From Ahaetulla prasina (taxonomy: Eukaryota > Chordata > Lepidosauria > Squamata > Colubridae): DNA of 64,000 bases. Position 1 is the stretch's first letter; every line of letters begins with the position of its first letter. Under the pieces are notes generated by a model. The model ran no database searches and was not told the origin of the DNA. It worked only from the letters and a program-made list of their open reading frames with translations. Of this stretch, positions 40,400 to 49,708 are shown in pieces. The stretch covers positions 281,252,524 through 281,316,523 of the forward strand of contig NC_080540.1 in assembly GCF_028640845.1 (NCBI RefSeq), given 5' to 3'. A program made the position numbers and the translations under genes.

Positions 40400-40800
40400 G
40401 TATCCAAAAAGTCATGGGAACATAAAGTGGAAAAAGTTGTCAAAAATGAGAAGGTGAAGATCTTGTGGGACTTTCGAATACAGACAGATCATCATTTGGA
40501 ACACAACACGCCAGATATCACAGTTGTCAAAAACCAAAGCGTACCAGGAGATGCCAGAGTCAAAGAAAAAGAACTGGAAAAAATCACGAAATATCGCGAC
40601 CTGGCCATCGAAACTACGCGATTATGGATGTAGCAGTAATATTTTTCGTCATCGGTGCACTTGGTACCATGTTCAAGAATTTTACAAAATACATCAATAA
40701 ATTACAGCTTCCTGCAATAACACCAGCGGAACTGCAAAAAACTGCAGTTTTTACTCGGAACATCATGTATTTTAAGAAGATACTTGGTTGATACCTAGGA
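40400..40800 (+). pseudogene. R4-type C-terminal region with restriction-like endonuclease remnant
   Basis: Frames read VKILWDFRIQTDHHLEHNTP, DITVVKNQ (the PDIxVxDK position of the nuclease), PGDARVKEKELEKITKYRDL, AIETTRLW and, after a frame change near 40630, VIGALGTMFKNFTKYINKL and AELQKTAVFTRNIM. This order matches the C-terminus of R4-type LINEs, in which the nuclease nicks the target. The catalytic D of the IDIAIPGD block is not visible because a piece is missing between NQ and PGD. Confidence 0.7.
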
Positions 40801-40921
40801 TGCTGGCAGCAACCCGTATCAACCATCTGCATCACTCAATAATATTTGTCATACATTTTTAAATGTTCAGTTGACTGAGCTTCACGTTTAATGAATAAAA
40901 GTTAATAATAATAATAATAAT

Positions 40922-41335
40922 ATAACAGTAGCAGCATCCAAAAGTGCTGATTTAGATAAAAATGACACCAGAACTTAAACACACACAAATATTTAAAAAA
41001 ACTATATTTGTGGCAAACAGAATTCAAAATAATTTATTGTGTTGACTTTGGAAAAGCCAATTGAAGATTAAAACCGATAGGTTTAAGGAATAATTATACA
41101 TCTTAAAATAGTTAATTGGTTCGGTACCTGGTAGATTCCCATACGTGTCCAGAGCTGATAACCATACAGGTAGAAAAAATAACTTTGCTGAAATCCACTA
41201 ATGAATAACATCTGTCAGTCCTTGATGATAAACAGCAGAGAGGGGGAGAAAAATACAATTCCTACATTTTATCAGCTATCAACTGATAGCTCTATGGAAA
41301 CAGCAGCTGAACTTTGAAGCAGAAGAGAAAGAATA
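40922..41335. other. no recognisable gene
   Basis: AT-rich, no features recognised. Confidence 0.4.
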
Positions 41336-41386
41336 TTGCAGCTTTTGAACTTTAGTGTTGGAGAAGACTCCTGAAAATGTCATGGA
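41336..41386 (+). mobile_element. small BovB LINE fragment
   Basis: GCAGCTTTTGAACTTTAGTG TTGGAGAAGACTCCTG matches the FELWRWRRLL coding stretch of the BovB copy at about 3755-3790. Confidence 0.7.
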
Positions 41387-41404
41387 GACTTATATCATCA
41401 TCAT

Positions 41405-41515
41405 CATCATCGTTTAATGATCCCATAATCCCTTGAAGGGTGGAGTCTGAGCAACTGAATGAATCTCGTCGAGTGTTTACTGGCCGAATGCCCTTCCTAA
41501 TGCCAATGTGGAGAT
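41405..41515 (-). mobile_element. fragment of the tRNA-derived SINE
   Basis: TTTAATGATCCCATAATCCC, AAGGGTGGAGTCTGAGCAA and TACTGGCCGAATGCCCTTCC match the 3' half of the SINE at 25158-25605; its head was replaced by the (GT)n tract. Confidence 0.8.
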
Positions 41516-41584
41516 TTGTGTGTGTCTGTGTGTCTGTGTGTGTCTGTGTCTGTGTGTATATGTCTCTCTGTGTGTGTATGTGTG

Positions 41585-41635
<51 letters not shown>
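41516..41635 (+). repeat. (GT)n-rich microsatellite with variants
   Basis: Interrupted GT/CTGT units followed by a pure (GT)n run at about 41596-41627. Confidence 0.95.
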
Positions 41636-41636
<1 letters not shown>

Positions 41637-41821
41637 ATGTGAGATTCACTTACCTTCCTTACTGGTTCGCAAATGTGAGTGCACGTGCAACCTCTGTGCA
41701 TGCACACGGCCTTCTGCGCATGCGCAGGAGTCGCGCATTACATCCGGGTGGGTGGGCGGAGCCTCCCGCAGTTGCCACTACCGATTCGCACAACCCAGAG
41801 AGAATTGGATGAATCCCACTG
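41636..41821. mobile_element. hAT-like element, CATGCGC subtype, left end damaged
   Basis: GATTCACTTACCTTCCTTACTGG, TTCGCAAATGTGAGTGCACG, CTTCTGCGCATGCGCAGG and the right end GAATCCCACTG. The left terminus has merged with the GT repeat, so no duplication can be read. Confidence 0.7.
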
Positions 41822-41842
41822 ATATATACATATATATATGCA

Positions 41843-42000
41843 TGTATATAGGTCTTGGAATATTTGGGTCTTTTCCCATGTAAGGTTGAGAGTATCTTGG
41901 CGACGTTTCGACAAGGTCTCACTCATCATCTTCAGGCTGGTACTTTCGGCTTCGTGCTTCTGTGAGGAAAGCGTGGTCAGAGCTGCCGTCTCTCTATAAA
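41843..42000. mobile_element. Penelope-like terminal sequence (relative of 10991-11413)
   Basis: TAGGTCTTGGAATATTTGGG, CTTGGCGACGTTTCGACAAG and GTCTCACTCATCATCTTCAG, then CTTCGTGCTTCTGTGAGG. Read on the minus strand it contains TGATGAGTGAGACC and TCGAAACGTCGCCAAG. No second arm is visible. Confidence 0.6.
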
Positions 42001-42010
42001 TACTGGTGGG

Positions 42011-42235
42011 GAGGTGGGGAGTGTTGCTGTGAGCGGGTTGGTTGGCTGTGTGGTTGCATCTTGACTGGTAGATGGAGTGGGTGTTTGCAGATTGGTCGAG
42101 GTGGGGAGTGTTGCTGTGAGCGGGTTGGCTGGCTGGGTGGTTGCATCTTGATTGGTAGATGGAGTGGGTGTTTGCAGATTGGTCGAGGTGGTGAGTGTTG
42201 CTGTGAGCGGGTTGGTTGGCTGTCTGGCTGCTGCG
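42011..42235 (+). repeat. 86-bp tandem repeat, about 2.6 units
   Basis: The unit beginning GAGGTGGGGAGTGTTGCTGT and containing GCATCTTGACTGGTAGATGG and TGTTTGCAGATTGGTC starts at about 42013, 42099 and 42185. It lies just inside the Penelope-like terminal sequence, where the relative at 11132-11272 has shorter GATTGG-type repeats. Confidence 0.92.
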
Positions 42236-42474
42236 CCCCCCTCCGATCCTCACGCAAAGCAAGCTGACACACGTCAGGAACACATGACAGGACCTCGGAC
42301 TCGGAGCCAGGCCAGGGACCGGGATGCTGCATCACAGCCATCTGCTCAAGACATCACATCACAGAACTCCAGAGGCCACAACACCAAAGCTCAGGAACAA
42401 AAGACTAGGATCACACCCACACAGGATGCTGCGAGGCAGCTGACCAATCTGCAAACAAGGAAAAAAACCCAAGA
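42236..42474. other. no recognisable gene
   Basis: Rich in CACA and CCAGG words; the frame 42152-42493 has no domain that I know. Confidence 0.35.
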
Positions 42475-42535
42475 CAGTCTAGTTGCCTTTTGAAAAGCAC
42501 TTTTGGGACAACCATGACCTGGTTGATTGAGAATC
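42475..42535 (+). mobile_element. Penelope-like terminal fragment (relative of 13545-13695)
   Basis: CAGTCTAGTTGCCTTTTGAA, AAGCACTTTTGGGACAACCA and TGACCTGGTTGATTGAGAATC match the right arm family at 13659-13692. Confidence 0.6.
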
Positions 42536-42639
42536 CAGACAAATCCCTTGATTATTGAACATAAATCACTCCTAATCAAAGCACAAGTGATCAGGCTGAA
42601 ATTAATGTGTTACAGACATACTATATGTGAAGACCTGTT

Positions 42640-42800
42640 CTGTTGAGAAGGTCATGAACGAAGGCAAATATACGAGTTCTAGGATAATGTTGCAGGATCC
42701 AATCTGGGTCAGTCACTGAGACCAGAGGTTTAGTCTTCCAAGCTTTCGGACTTGTGCTGGAGCCCATCCTCAGGGAACTTCTCTCACACACATCAGAATG
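42640..42800. mobile_element. possible Penelope-like terminal sequence
   Basis: CTTCCAAGCTTTCGGACTTG and TGCTGGAGCCCATCCTCAGG on the plus strand; reversed, CCTGAGGATGGGCTCCAGCA CAAGTCCGAAAGCTT, has the 'CCTGAGGATG...CGAAA' form of such ends. Assignment is tentative. Confidence 0.35.
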
Positions 42801-42949
42801 TGTTGAGAAGGTTATTATAACAGAAAAAGTGGAAAGAAGGAGAAGAAGAAGACAACAAGCAGCAAGATGGATGGATTTGACAAATGGGTACATTATTGGA
42901 AGACAAGGGTCAGGCTGGGGATAGATCATCCTAAGAAGTTCTAGCTATC

Positions 42950-43224
42950 TGATTACTAAATTGATTAAATCTGCACTACTATTAATCTTCTCATTGTTCC
43001 CATCACCCATCTCCTTCCACTTATGACTGTATGCCTGTAACTTTCTTGCTTGTATCCTTACGATTTATATTGATAGTGTTTCCTGATTGCTTATTTGTAC
43101 CCTTTGACTATCATTAAGTGTTGGAAGAGTTGTACTTTGATGAAGGTATCTTTTCTTTTATGTACACTGAGAGCGTATGCACCAAGACAAATTCCTTGTG
43201 TGTCCAATCACACTTGGCCAATAA
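42950..43224 (+). mobile_element. CR1-L3 (Snake1-like) LINE 3' UTR
   Basis: AACTTTCTTGCTTGTATCCTT, TTTCTTTTATGTACACTGAG, GACAAATTCCTTGTGTGTCC and CACACTTGGCCAATAAAAA, the conserved 3' UTR, run straight into (ATTCT)n. Confidence 0.82.
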
Positions 43225-43317
43225 AAAATTCTATTCTATTCTATTCTATTCTATTCTATTCTATTCTATTCTATTCTATTCTATTCTATTCTATTCCATT
43301 CTATTCTATTCTATTCT
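43225..43317 (+). repeat. (ATTCT)n microsatellite at a LINE 3' end
   Basis: About 18 units with one ATTCC variant. Confidence 0.95.
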
Positions 43318-43318
43318 A

Positions 43319-43864
43319 AGAGTTGACACCAGTAAGATGGCATACAATCAATCAGCTATCATCAAAGAGGCGGTCAGAGATTTAAGAGTTGAGGATGTTG
43401 AGGGAATGAACATCGTATCCGGCCACAAAAGTCCGTATTTACAGAAACAACCCTGTATAAAAGATCATCCATCAAAAGCAAATATTACAACTTTTGCTCT
43501 CATTTCTCATTCCTTCTATTTTCTAAGCTTGTATTGCCTCTTTCTTGGCCTGATATTCCTTGTACCAAGTAGGAGTTGGCTTCAAACTCCTTCCTGCAAG
43601 CCCAGGAATTCAAGAGTGTTTGATAGCTTGCATGGACTCTGCACAGCATCATTGGTCCTGTCTTCACTTCTTCTTGACAGCCAGAATTTCTAAGTGGAGC
43701 TGTCTGAAATCTCTGCAAACATTGAACTAGGCTCCCACAGAGGCCCTTTACTTGAACTTGAACAATGAATAATGCCATTTCAGTTTCTTACCCAACATCC
43801 CATCCTCTAACATCAGCATCACGGGGCAATTCCCAGTCCTGAAATGGTTTACTTTGGGAGGCAT
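43319..43864. other. no recognisable gene
   Basis: Frames up to about 190 codons result from the neighbouring ATTCT repeat. No domain or repeat end recognised. Confidence 0.4.
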
Positions 43865-43867
43865 CCT

Positions 43868-44700
43868 TTTATTTTATTTATTTAGAACATTTATATAACA
43901 AACTCACTTGCTCACAGCAACTCTAGGTGGCTTACAAACAATAAAAACAAAGTATAGAAAAAAAATAAATAGAAAAAAAAAGTAATACCGCCCCCCCACT
44001 GGTGACAACACATGGTTAAATAAGCCATTTGATGGGCTCCATCACGCTCTAGGTTCCCTGGGGCCACTGACAAAACTAAATCTTCAGGACCTTATGAAAG
44101 ACTGTCAAAGTGGCGGCCAGTCTAATTTCTGTAGGGATGATGTTCCAAATGAAAGGAGCCACCATGGAAAAGGCCCTTCTTCGGGGTCCTGCCAGATCAG
44201 CGGTGAAATGCACTTACCTTTGCTACCAGTTCAGAAATGTGAAAGCATGGGCCTCTTCTGCGCATGCACAGAGGGTCAAAAACGGGTGGGCGGAGCCTCC
44301 TGCTGCCGACCCTCCCGGTTCGCATGAGCCGGATAGATGTGGCCAGATTTCACTTCTGCGCCAGATGTATCTTCTTAGGGGATGGGACCCACAACATTCC
44401 TTGTCTCCTTGCTGCAGTGGGTCAGGTGGATGTAACCAGCAAGAGATGGTCCCTCAGATAACCTGGTCCCAAGCCATAAAGGGCCTTAAACATGATAACC
44501 ACCTTGAATTGCATCCAAAAGCAAACCAGCAACCAATGCAAATCCTGCAGGAGAGATGACACATTTGCATGCCAAGGTCTACACAGGTCTGCACAGAGCC
44601 ATGCAGGCTGCTTTTCAAGGGCAGCCCCATGTAGAACGTGTTCAAGATGGGAGGAGATTAGGGTATGAGTGACCTTGAGTGAGGTCTAGGAAAGGGACCA
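43868..44700 (-). pseudogene. old L2-like LINE, C-terminus and 3' UTR, interrupted
   Basis: The sequence is heavily decayed. On the minus strand it reads MGLPLKSSLHGSVQTCVDL near 44580-44640, and the plus strand has CATAAAGGGCCTTAAACATG, the reverse complement of a region equivalent to FKALHGLGP. AGGCCCTTCTTCGGGGTCC is the counterpart of the RGRAFSVG region. The 3' end has AACTCTAGGTGGCTTACAAAC. A hAT-like element lies inside it at 44198-44358. Confidence 0.65.
44198..44358. mobile_element. hAT-like element, CATGCGC subtype, 161 bp
   Basis: CAGCGGTGAAATGCACTTACC at the left and GATTTCACTTCTG at the right; flanks TGCCAGAT and CGCCAGAT match at 7 of 8. Interior CTACCAGTTCAGAAATGTG and CGCATGCACAGAGGG. 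It is inserted in the L2-like LINE. Confidence 0.85.
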
Positions 44701-45414
44701 AAGAACAGGAAGCTGTTCTTCTAAGGGGGGAAAAGCACATTGCAAGAAAAGGTATTATGGCTCTACTTGCCTAATAAGTCAAAACAAGAATAGATCACCA
44801 TGTTCCCAACATTATCAGTTAAAGGCAATAAACACAATATGGAAAGAATCTGTCCAGAGTCACAGGGCTTATCATGATTGTTTCCTGGTGGGAAGCTGGA
44901 ATAAACAAACAGATTCCAAAGCCAATTTTAAAAGAAAAAAGCTGGGAAGCTTTTTTTTTTTCCCCTCCTCCTTGTTGATGTAGGTACAAAATAAGAGGTA
45001 AACAATCTAGAAAAGTACTGGGAATCACAGCAAGGAAATTCAATTTTCTTTCAGCGCGCTTGTTTAACCTGATATTTCTTTTTTGTTTTTTTCCCCAGTA
45101 GAGGGTCTTTTAAAAACATTGGACACCCACAATTCCCTTTCTGGACCCTGCAAGCTGAGAATTCTGGGACTTGTGTGGTCCAGCACAACTGGAGGCCGGT
45201 AAGTTACAGAAGGTTTTCTTTGATTTCCAAAGCCTGCAAAGTCTCCAACAGATGTGCGTTTGCAGAAAAAAGGCATGGATTCCATTCTATTTGTTTCATT
45301 TAAGAACTAAAGCAATTTCTTCGAGTTTCTCACAGGCTTAGATAAAACTGCAATATCCTTTCCCAGTAAATAAATCTTCCTGGAATCAAGATGGAATTGT
45401 CCCCGATGGGATCA
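44701..45414. other. no recognisable gene
   Basis: Short frames only. GAATTCTGGGACTTGTGTGG near 45160 resembles the fold-back MITE wording (TTCTGGGAGTTGAAGTCC) but is not convincing. Confidence 0.4.
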
Positions 45415-45590
45415 GGAGTGGGCTTCACATATTGCTGCCCCCAGTTCGCTGCGCATGTGCACCTTCTGCGCATGTGCCGGGCTTGCCACGTATGCGCTTA
45501 GCTCGCACACGTGCCTTCCGAGCATGCACCTGGCCTCGAAAACGTAGCTAAATAGGACGGCGTTATGTCTGGGCGGCTGGGTGGGTGGGT
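45415..45590. mobile_element. hAT-like element, CATGCGC subtype, right end lost
   Basis: CAGGAGTGGGCTTCACATATT, GTTCGCTGCGCATGTGCACC and CACGTGCCTTCCGAGCATGC define the left two thirds; the TIR element that follows takes over near 45590. Confidence 0.6.
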
Positions 45591-45591
45591 C

Positions 45592-45795
45592 ATGTGATCA
45601 CCTTTTGCGACGTCTGATGAGCAGTCAATAGGGAAGCCAGATTCACTCAACAATTGTGTTATTAACAACTGCAGTGATTCACTTATCCACCGTGAAAGGT
45701 CATAAAAAGGGACAAAACTCACTTAACAATTGTCTCACTTAGCAACAGAAATGTTGGGCTCAATTGTGGTCATAAGTTGAGGACTATCTGTATTG
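45592..45795. mobile_element. TIR element of the AGTCCTCGACTTAC type, right half
   Basis: CATGTGATCACCTTTTGCGA, AGATTCACTCAACAATTGTG, TTGGGCTCAATTGTGGTCAT and the right end AAGTTGAGGACTATCTGTA. Confidence 0.75.
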
Positions 45796-45947
45796 TGATC
45801 TGTCGCAGCTTTGTCTGAGGCTAGACTCATTTAGGAGAAAGTACGAAAAATTCTCTCTCTTGAAAGGATGGCAAATAGGAGAAGCAACATATCTCATTTA
45901 GTTGGTAACATTAAGAAAGGCAGCATCATGTCGGCCATCCACACTGT

Positions 45948-46540
45948 TGTGTCTCGTCCAATCTCACCTCAGCCGGGGTCTTCTTATCTGCTTCCGAACA
46001 CGGAGGAATGTTCTAGTATGCCTCCCGGCCCCAGCCCTGGCTCCATGCCCAGACAGGCTGAAGAGGAAGAAATACCTCCAGCCCCCAGCTCTGGCTCCAT
46101 GCCCAGGCAAACGGAGCAACTAGACCCCTCCCCCTCCTCCACAGCATGTGAGCCTGAGGAAGGTCAATTACCAACAGCTGCTGACTGGAGTGACCCTCAC
46201 GTCAGAAGACTTGATAGGCGGAGGCAACAGAAGGAAGGGTGGGGCAGGCCTGGATAAGTGCTGAGTCATGGAGCCACACCCCATGGCCTATATAAAGGAT
46301 CTGCTTTCTGGCATTCTCTGAGTCAGGCAAAGTCTAAACATATCTTGCTGAAGTCACTTTCTGGTCTCCTGCCTGCCCTGAGGACTTTGCTAGGACTTTG
46401 GCAGAGCTGCAGAGGCACACCTGATTCGGATTTCCCTGACCCGGCCGTCAGCGGAGGAGTGGGACACGACACACACACCTTTCCCTGCCTGACACTAGCC
46501 ACACTGCCACACTGTGTTGTGTCCTCCCTCGTCTCCATCC
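45948..46540 (+). mobile_element. putative LTR-like element with TATA box (plus copy)
   Basis: It begins TGTTGTGTCTCGTCCAATC. The open stretch 45868-46257 carries PPGPSPGSMPRQAEEEEIPP with a second, similar proline/acidic repeat, and ends RRLDRRRQQKEGWGRPG. Directly downstream are GTGCTGAGTCATGGAGCCACACC and a TATA-like CCTATATAAAGG at about 46290. The same order of parts is found in the inverted neighbour (46541-46930) and at 28664-29050. I read the proline/acidic frame as a conserved stretch of an LTR; no tRNA primer site or internal region is seen. Confidence 0.5.
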
Positions 46541-46930
46541 GCGTGATGGCCTAATTAGCCAGCACTATCAGCTCTGGCAGCAGAATAGCCAGCGTATGCC
46601 AAAAGCCTCCGTTATCTTCCACGACGCTGGTGAGTCACTCAGAAACAAACTTCAGCTCTTAATCAGTGGAATTGCCTGTTACAAAGAGACACAGCAGCTC
46701 TCGCTGTCTTTTATATCCTGTGGGGTGTGGCTCCATTACTCAGCACTTCCTGGGCCTGCCCCACCCTTGCTTCTGTTGTTCCCTCCTCCACCTGGCCTGC
46801 TTCTGGCTCCTGGAGTTGAGCCAGGGAAGCCGGTGCTCCCGAGGTAAGTCCTGACGGCCCTTCCCCCTCACTGTCCAAGTCACTTTCTGGCAGCAGGCCG
46901 GGCTCGGGGGGCGCAGACACAACACATTGA
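46541..46930 (-). mobile_element. putative LTR-like element with TATA box (minus copy)
   Basis: The minus strand starts TGTTGTGTCTGCGCCCCCCG and reads EPGLLPESDLDSEGEGPSG, then EVEEGTTEARVGQAQEVLSN-like wording, then GGAGCCACACCCCACAGGAT and ATATAAAAGACAGCG (TATA-like). It is arranged head to head in inverse orientation with the plus copy. The similarity between the two copies is clearest around GTGCTGAGT(C/A)ATGGAGCCACACCCC. Confidence 0.5.
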
Positions 46931-46964
46931 TACACACCATATGCTTGCACACTCTCCCCCACCC

Positions 46965-47155
46965 AAAGCAGCCACTTACTTGCCTGAGACTTGCTTAACA
47001 ATCTGTGATCCTCACTTAACAACAACAAAGAGTGCCAGGATTGCTGCCACTAAGTGATGTGATCATGTGACATTGCACTTGATGAACATATGGCTTAGTG
47101 ATGGATATTCTGGTTCCAATTGCCATCATTAAGACAGGACTACCTGAAATATAGC
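46965..47155. mobile_element. TIR element of the AGTCCTCGACTTAC type, fragment
   Basis: CACTTAACAACAACAAAGAG, TAAGTGATGTGATCATGTGAC and CCATCATTAAGACAGGACTACCTG; diverged. Confidence 0.5.
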
Positions 47156-47179
47156 TGAGTTGTCAGACTGGGCCCATTA

Positions 47180-47238
47180 CCGCATTTTTCAGACTATAAG
47201 ATGCACTGGTATATAAGACAAACCAAGATTTCAAAGAG
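47180..47238. mobile_element. left piece of a TIR element split by the Gypsy insertion
   Basis: CCGCATTTTTCAGACTATAAG and ATATAAGACAAACCAAGATTT after a TA are the left end of the TACCGTATTTTT family. The right part resumes after the Gypsy element at 58907-59217. Confidence 0.75.
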
Positions 47239-47243
47239 GTAAG
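47239..47243. repeat. Gypsy target-site duplication, left copy (GTAAG)
   Basis: GTAAG directly precedes the left LTR and is repeated directly after the right LTR at 58902-58906. Five-base duplications are normal for Ty3/Gypsy integrases. Confidence 0.9.
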
Positions 47244-47600
47244 TGTTAGATTCGGGCAATAACGAGGCAGGAGACCAGATGAATAACAACAGCTCTTTAG
47301 TTTATAGTGAACCCAGCAACCAACAACGGAAAAACCCCTCTTTATATACAGTTCAGTCGGAGGCTTCAGCCAATCAGCAACGTGCTATTTCCCGCTCTAA
47401 TTTCCCTCCAAATTACCTTGATGAACGTATCTTTTCTTTTATGTACACTGAGAGCATATGCACCAAGACAAATTCCTTGTGTGTCCATTCACACTTGGCC
47501 AATAAAATTCTATTCTATTCTATTCTATTCTATTCTATTCTATTCTATTCTATTCTATTCTATTCTATTCTATTCTATTCTATTCTAAAGATACATTACA
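47244..47600 (-). repeat. Gypsy 3' LTR, carrying a CR1-L3/(ATTCT)n insertion
   Basis: On the plus strand it starts TGTTAGATTCGGGCAATAAC and ends AAAGATACATTACA, identical in type to the right LTR. Between CCCTCCAAA (47413) and AAAGATAC (47587) about 175 bases of foreign sequence replace the few bases seen in the right LTR. The few differences from the other LTR (for example CTCTAATT against CTTTAATT) show a young insertion. Confidence 0.9.
47413..47587 (+). mobile_element. CR1-L3 3' end with (ATTCT)n inserted in the LTR
   Basis: GATGAACGTATCTTTTCTTT, ATGTACACTGAGAGCATATG, GACAAATTCCTTGTGTGTCC and ACACTTGGCCAATAAAATTC lead into about 16 ATTCT units (47506-47587). The right LTR lacks it, so it arrived after the Gypsy element. 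Confidence 0.88.
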
Positions 47601-47613
47601 CTCCTTCCCTCCC
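47601..47613 (-). other. Gypsy polypurine tract
   Basis: On the minus strand GGGAGGGAAGGAG lies directly before the 3' LTR start TGTAATG, the position where the plus-strand primer for DNA synthesis is formed. Confidence 0.85.
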
Positions 47614-47651
47614 AGAAAACATTTTACCCCTATTTACATCAAATTAGCATC

Positions 47652-49587
47652 TTATTTCTCTACGTAGTCACGCAAGTAGACTGGGCGTCTCCTAACTCTT
47701 TCGGACCTGCGCAATTCATTCTCTGGGAGTGAGTTGAGCTGGCCGGAGGGACTGTTTGTTCCTCTCAGCTCCTCCTCTAGGCCATCCGGCCCTGGATTAT
47801 TTGCAGAGTCGTCCCTGCTTTCTTCAGGAGGGACCGGTTGGTGTCGCTGGACCTCATCGAACTCAGATAAGTCCCGCGTTTGCCCCGGGTTTGAGTTAGC
47901 TGTGGATTCAAACATTGGATAGTCAGGGCCTGTTTCGTCTGTTTCTGGATTTTTGGTTGTTCTTTTCCTTAATTGGTCTATGTGGCGCTTCCAAACCCGG
48001 CCATCCTCTATCTCTACCAGATACGATTTGGGCCCGGTTGTTTCAAGGATTGTCCCCTTTACCCAATTTGGGCCTTCTCCGTAATTGTGTGCCCATACTG
48101 GACTTCCCACTGTCATTTCTCTTGTTTTACCGTTTGTCCCTTTGTACCCGTCTGGGGTGTAGTTTGGGTTTAACCGGTCTAACGGGCACCTAAGCTTCCT
48201 CCCCATCAGTAGCTCTGCTGGGCTGCGGCCAGTTGCTACACAGGGGGTTCTGTGTTGTACTGCTAGGAAGGTGTCAATTTTTAATTGCCAATCGCCTGGC
48301 CTGATTCTGGACAATGCTTCCTTTGCACTCCGAACGAAACGTTCTGCAAGGCCGTTCGTCGCAGGGTGGAAAGGCGCCGAGAGGACATGCCGGATGCCCT
48401 CTTCCGCCAAGTACCCCTCAAATAGGGTCGCTGTGAATTGCGGACCGTTGTCAGAAACTAGGGTGTCGGGTAACCGGTGGGTTACAAATAGGCGCCGAAG
48501 GACTGAGATTACGGCCTCGGCTGTCATGGATCTCATAAGAATGATTTCCAGCCATTTGGAATAGGCATCGACTACCACTAGGAATGTTTGCCCATGGAAG
48601 GGGCCGGCAAAATCGATGTGGATCCTAGACCATGGGCCCTGGGGTTTCTCCCACTCTCGAGTTGAGGCCGTTGGTAGTAGTGGTCTGGACTCCTGGCAGG
48701 CTTGGCATTTTCCTACCCTGTCACTAATCTCCGTGTCCATCAAGGGCCACCACACATAGCTCCTTGCTAAACCCTTCATTCTCACGATCCCAGGGTGGCC
48801 CTCGTGCAGGAGTTCCAAAACTTTTTTCCGCAATTTCTCCGGGATCACCACTCTATCCCCCCAGAGCAAACACCCTTCTTGAGCCGACAACTCCCCGCGT
48901 TTCTTTACATATTCCTTAAACCGCTCGCCCGGCGCAGCGGGCCATCCTCTTTGCACCCAACCAATTACAGTTCTTATTGTAATGTCCTTGTAAGAAGCCC
49001 GAGCCACCTCCTTGGAAGTGACTGGACCAGAGTCCAAAGAGTCAATTAGCAGGACGGGTGTGCCCGGAGTGGGGTCTTCGATAGTCTCTGGTAATGGGCA
49101 TCTGCTCAAAGCGTCCGCATGCCCTAACTCCTTTCCTGGCCGATGCAGTAATTTGTAAGAATACGCAGCCAGAAAGATAGTCCATCGGGTCAGTCTAGGC
49201 GAAAGTGCCACGGGCGTTGGGCGGTCGCCTGCCAGCAGACCTAGTAGGGGTCTATGGTCTGTGACTATTTCGAAGTCACGACCAAATACATATTCATGGA
49301 ACTTCTTTACCCCGGAGACTATGGCCAAGGCTTCTCTATCTAGCTGGCTATAGTTTCTTTCAGCCGATGACATTGTTCGGGAGTAAAATGCTATAGGGGC
49401 TTCTGTGCCATTTGGTAACCTGTGGCTGAGCACAGCCCCCACCCCGTAGGGAGATGCATCACAAACTAACACCAATGGCAGCGTGCCATTGTATTGAATC
49501 AGTAGGCTATTGCTAGACAGAAGGTTTTTTACTGCTTCGAATGCCCTAGCTTCCGCCTTTCCCCAAGACCACACAGCTGTCTTTGTT
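47652..49587 (-). CDS. Gypsy pol, RNase H and integrase part (5' end cut by L1)
   Basis: This continuous frame of about 640 codons starts at the L1 junction and ends with YLRDYVEK and a stop. Leading residues of the longer open frame upstream of 49587 come from the L1 tail and are not Gypsy. RNase H: LVCDASPYGVGAVLSH, IAFYSRTMSSAERNYSQLDR with the catalytic E, and VTDHRPLLGLL. Then FLAAYSYKLLHRPGKELGHA and DALSR. Integrase: zinc finger with EGHPG...C..C, catalytic core IHIDFAGPFHGQTFLVVVDA, LVSDNGPQFTATLFE and NGLAERFVRSAKE (D, D, E), and a C-terminal module with VWAHNYGEGPNWVKGTI and TTGPKSYLVEI. It would remove template RNA and integrate the cDNA. All catalytic residues are visible. The protein cannot be made from here because the RT is separated by the L1. 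Confidence 0.9.
48551..49587. repeat. direct duplication flanking the L1, copy A (1037 bp)
   Basis: From GCCATTTGGAATAGGCATCG (48551) to CACAGCTGTCTTTGTT (49587) the sequence is repeated at 55505-56524. Copy A is in frame throughout. Its right border is exactly the base before the L1 tail. Confidence 0.95.
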
Positions 49588-49626
49588 TTTTTTGTTTTTT
49601 TTTTTATTATTATTATTTTTTTTTTT
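49588..49626 (-). other. L1 3' A-rich tail
   Basis: T-rich on the plus strand with internal G and four ATT units, i.e. an A-rich tail with AAT units on the minus strand. Confidence 0.85.
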
Positions 49627-49708
49627 GCAACAAACAAACAAAAAGAAAATACATTATTACACCCTTGTGCTATACATAAAAGGAAGATTTGGGTCTTCGG
49701 ATATATCC

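Larger units (their letters stand above)
38420..40920 (+). mobile_element. R4/Dong-type LINE, 5'-truncated, broken
   Basis: The element covers the region before RT, the RT, and a C-terminal part with an endonuclease of the restriction-like kind. The sequence order is the one known for R4/Dong LINEs. It is interrupted at about 40030-40395 by other repeats and ends in an (AAT)n tail at 40903-40921. Coding parts are listed separately. Confidence 0.75.
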
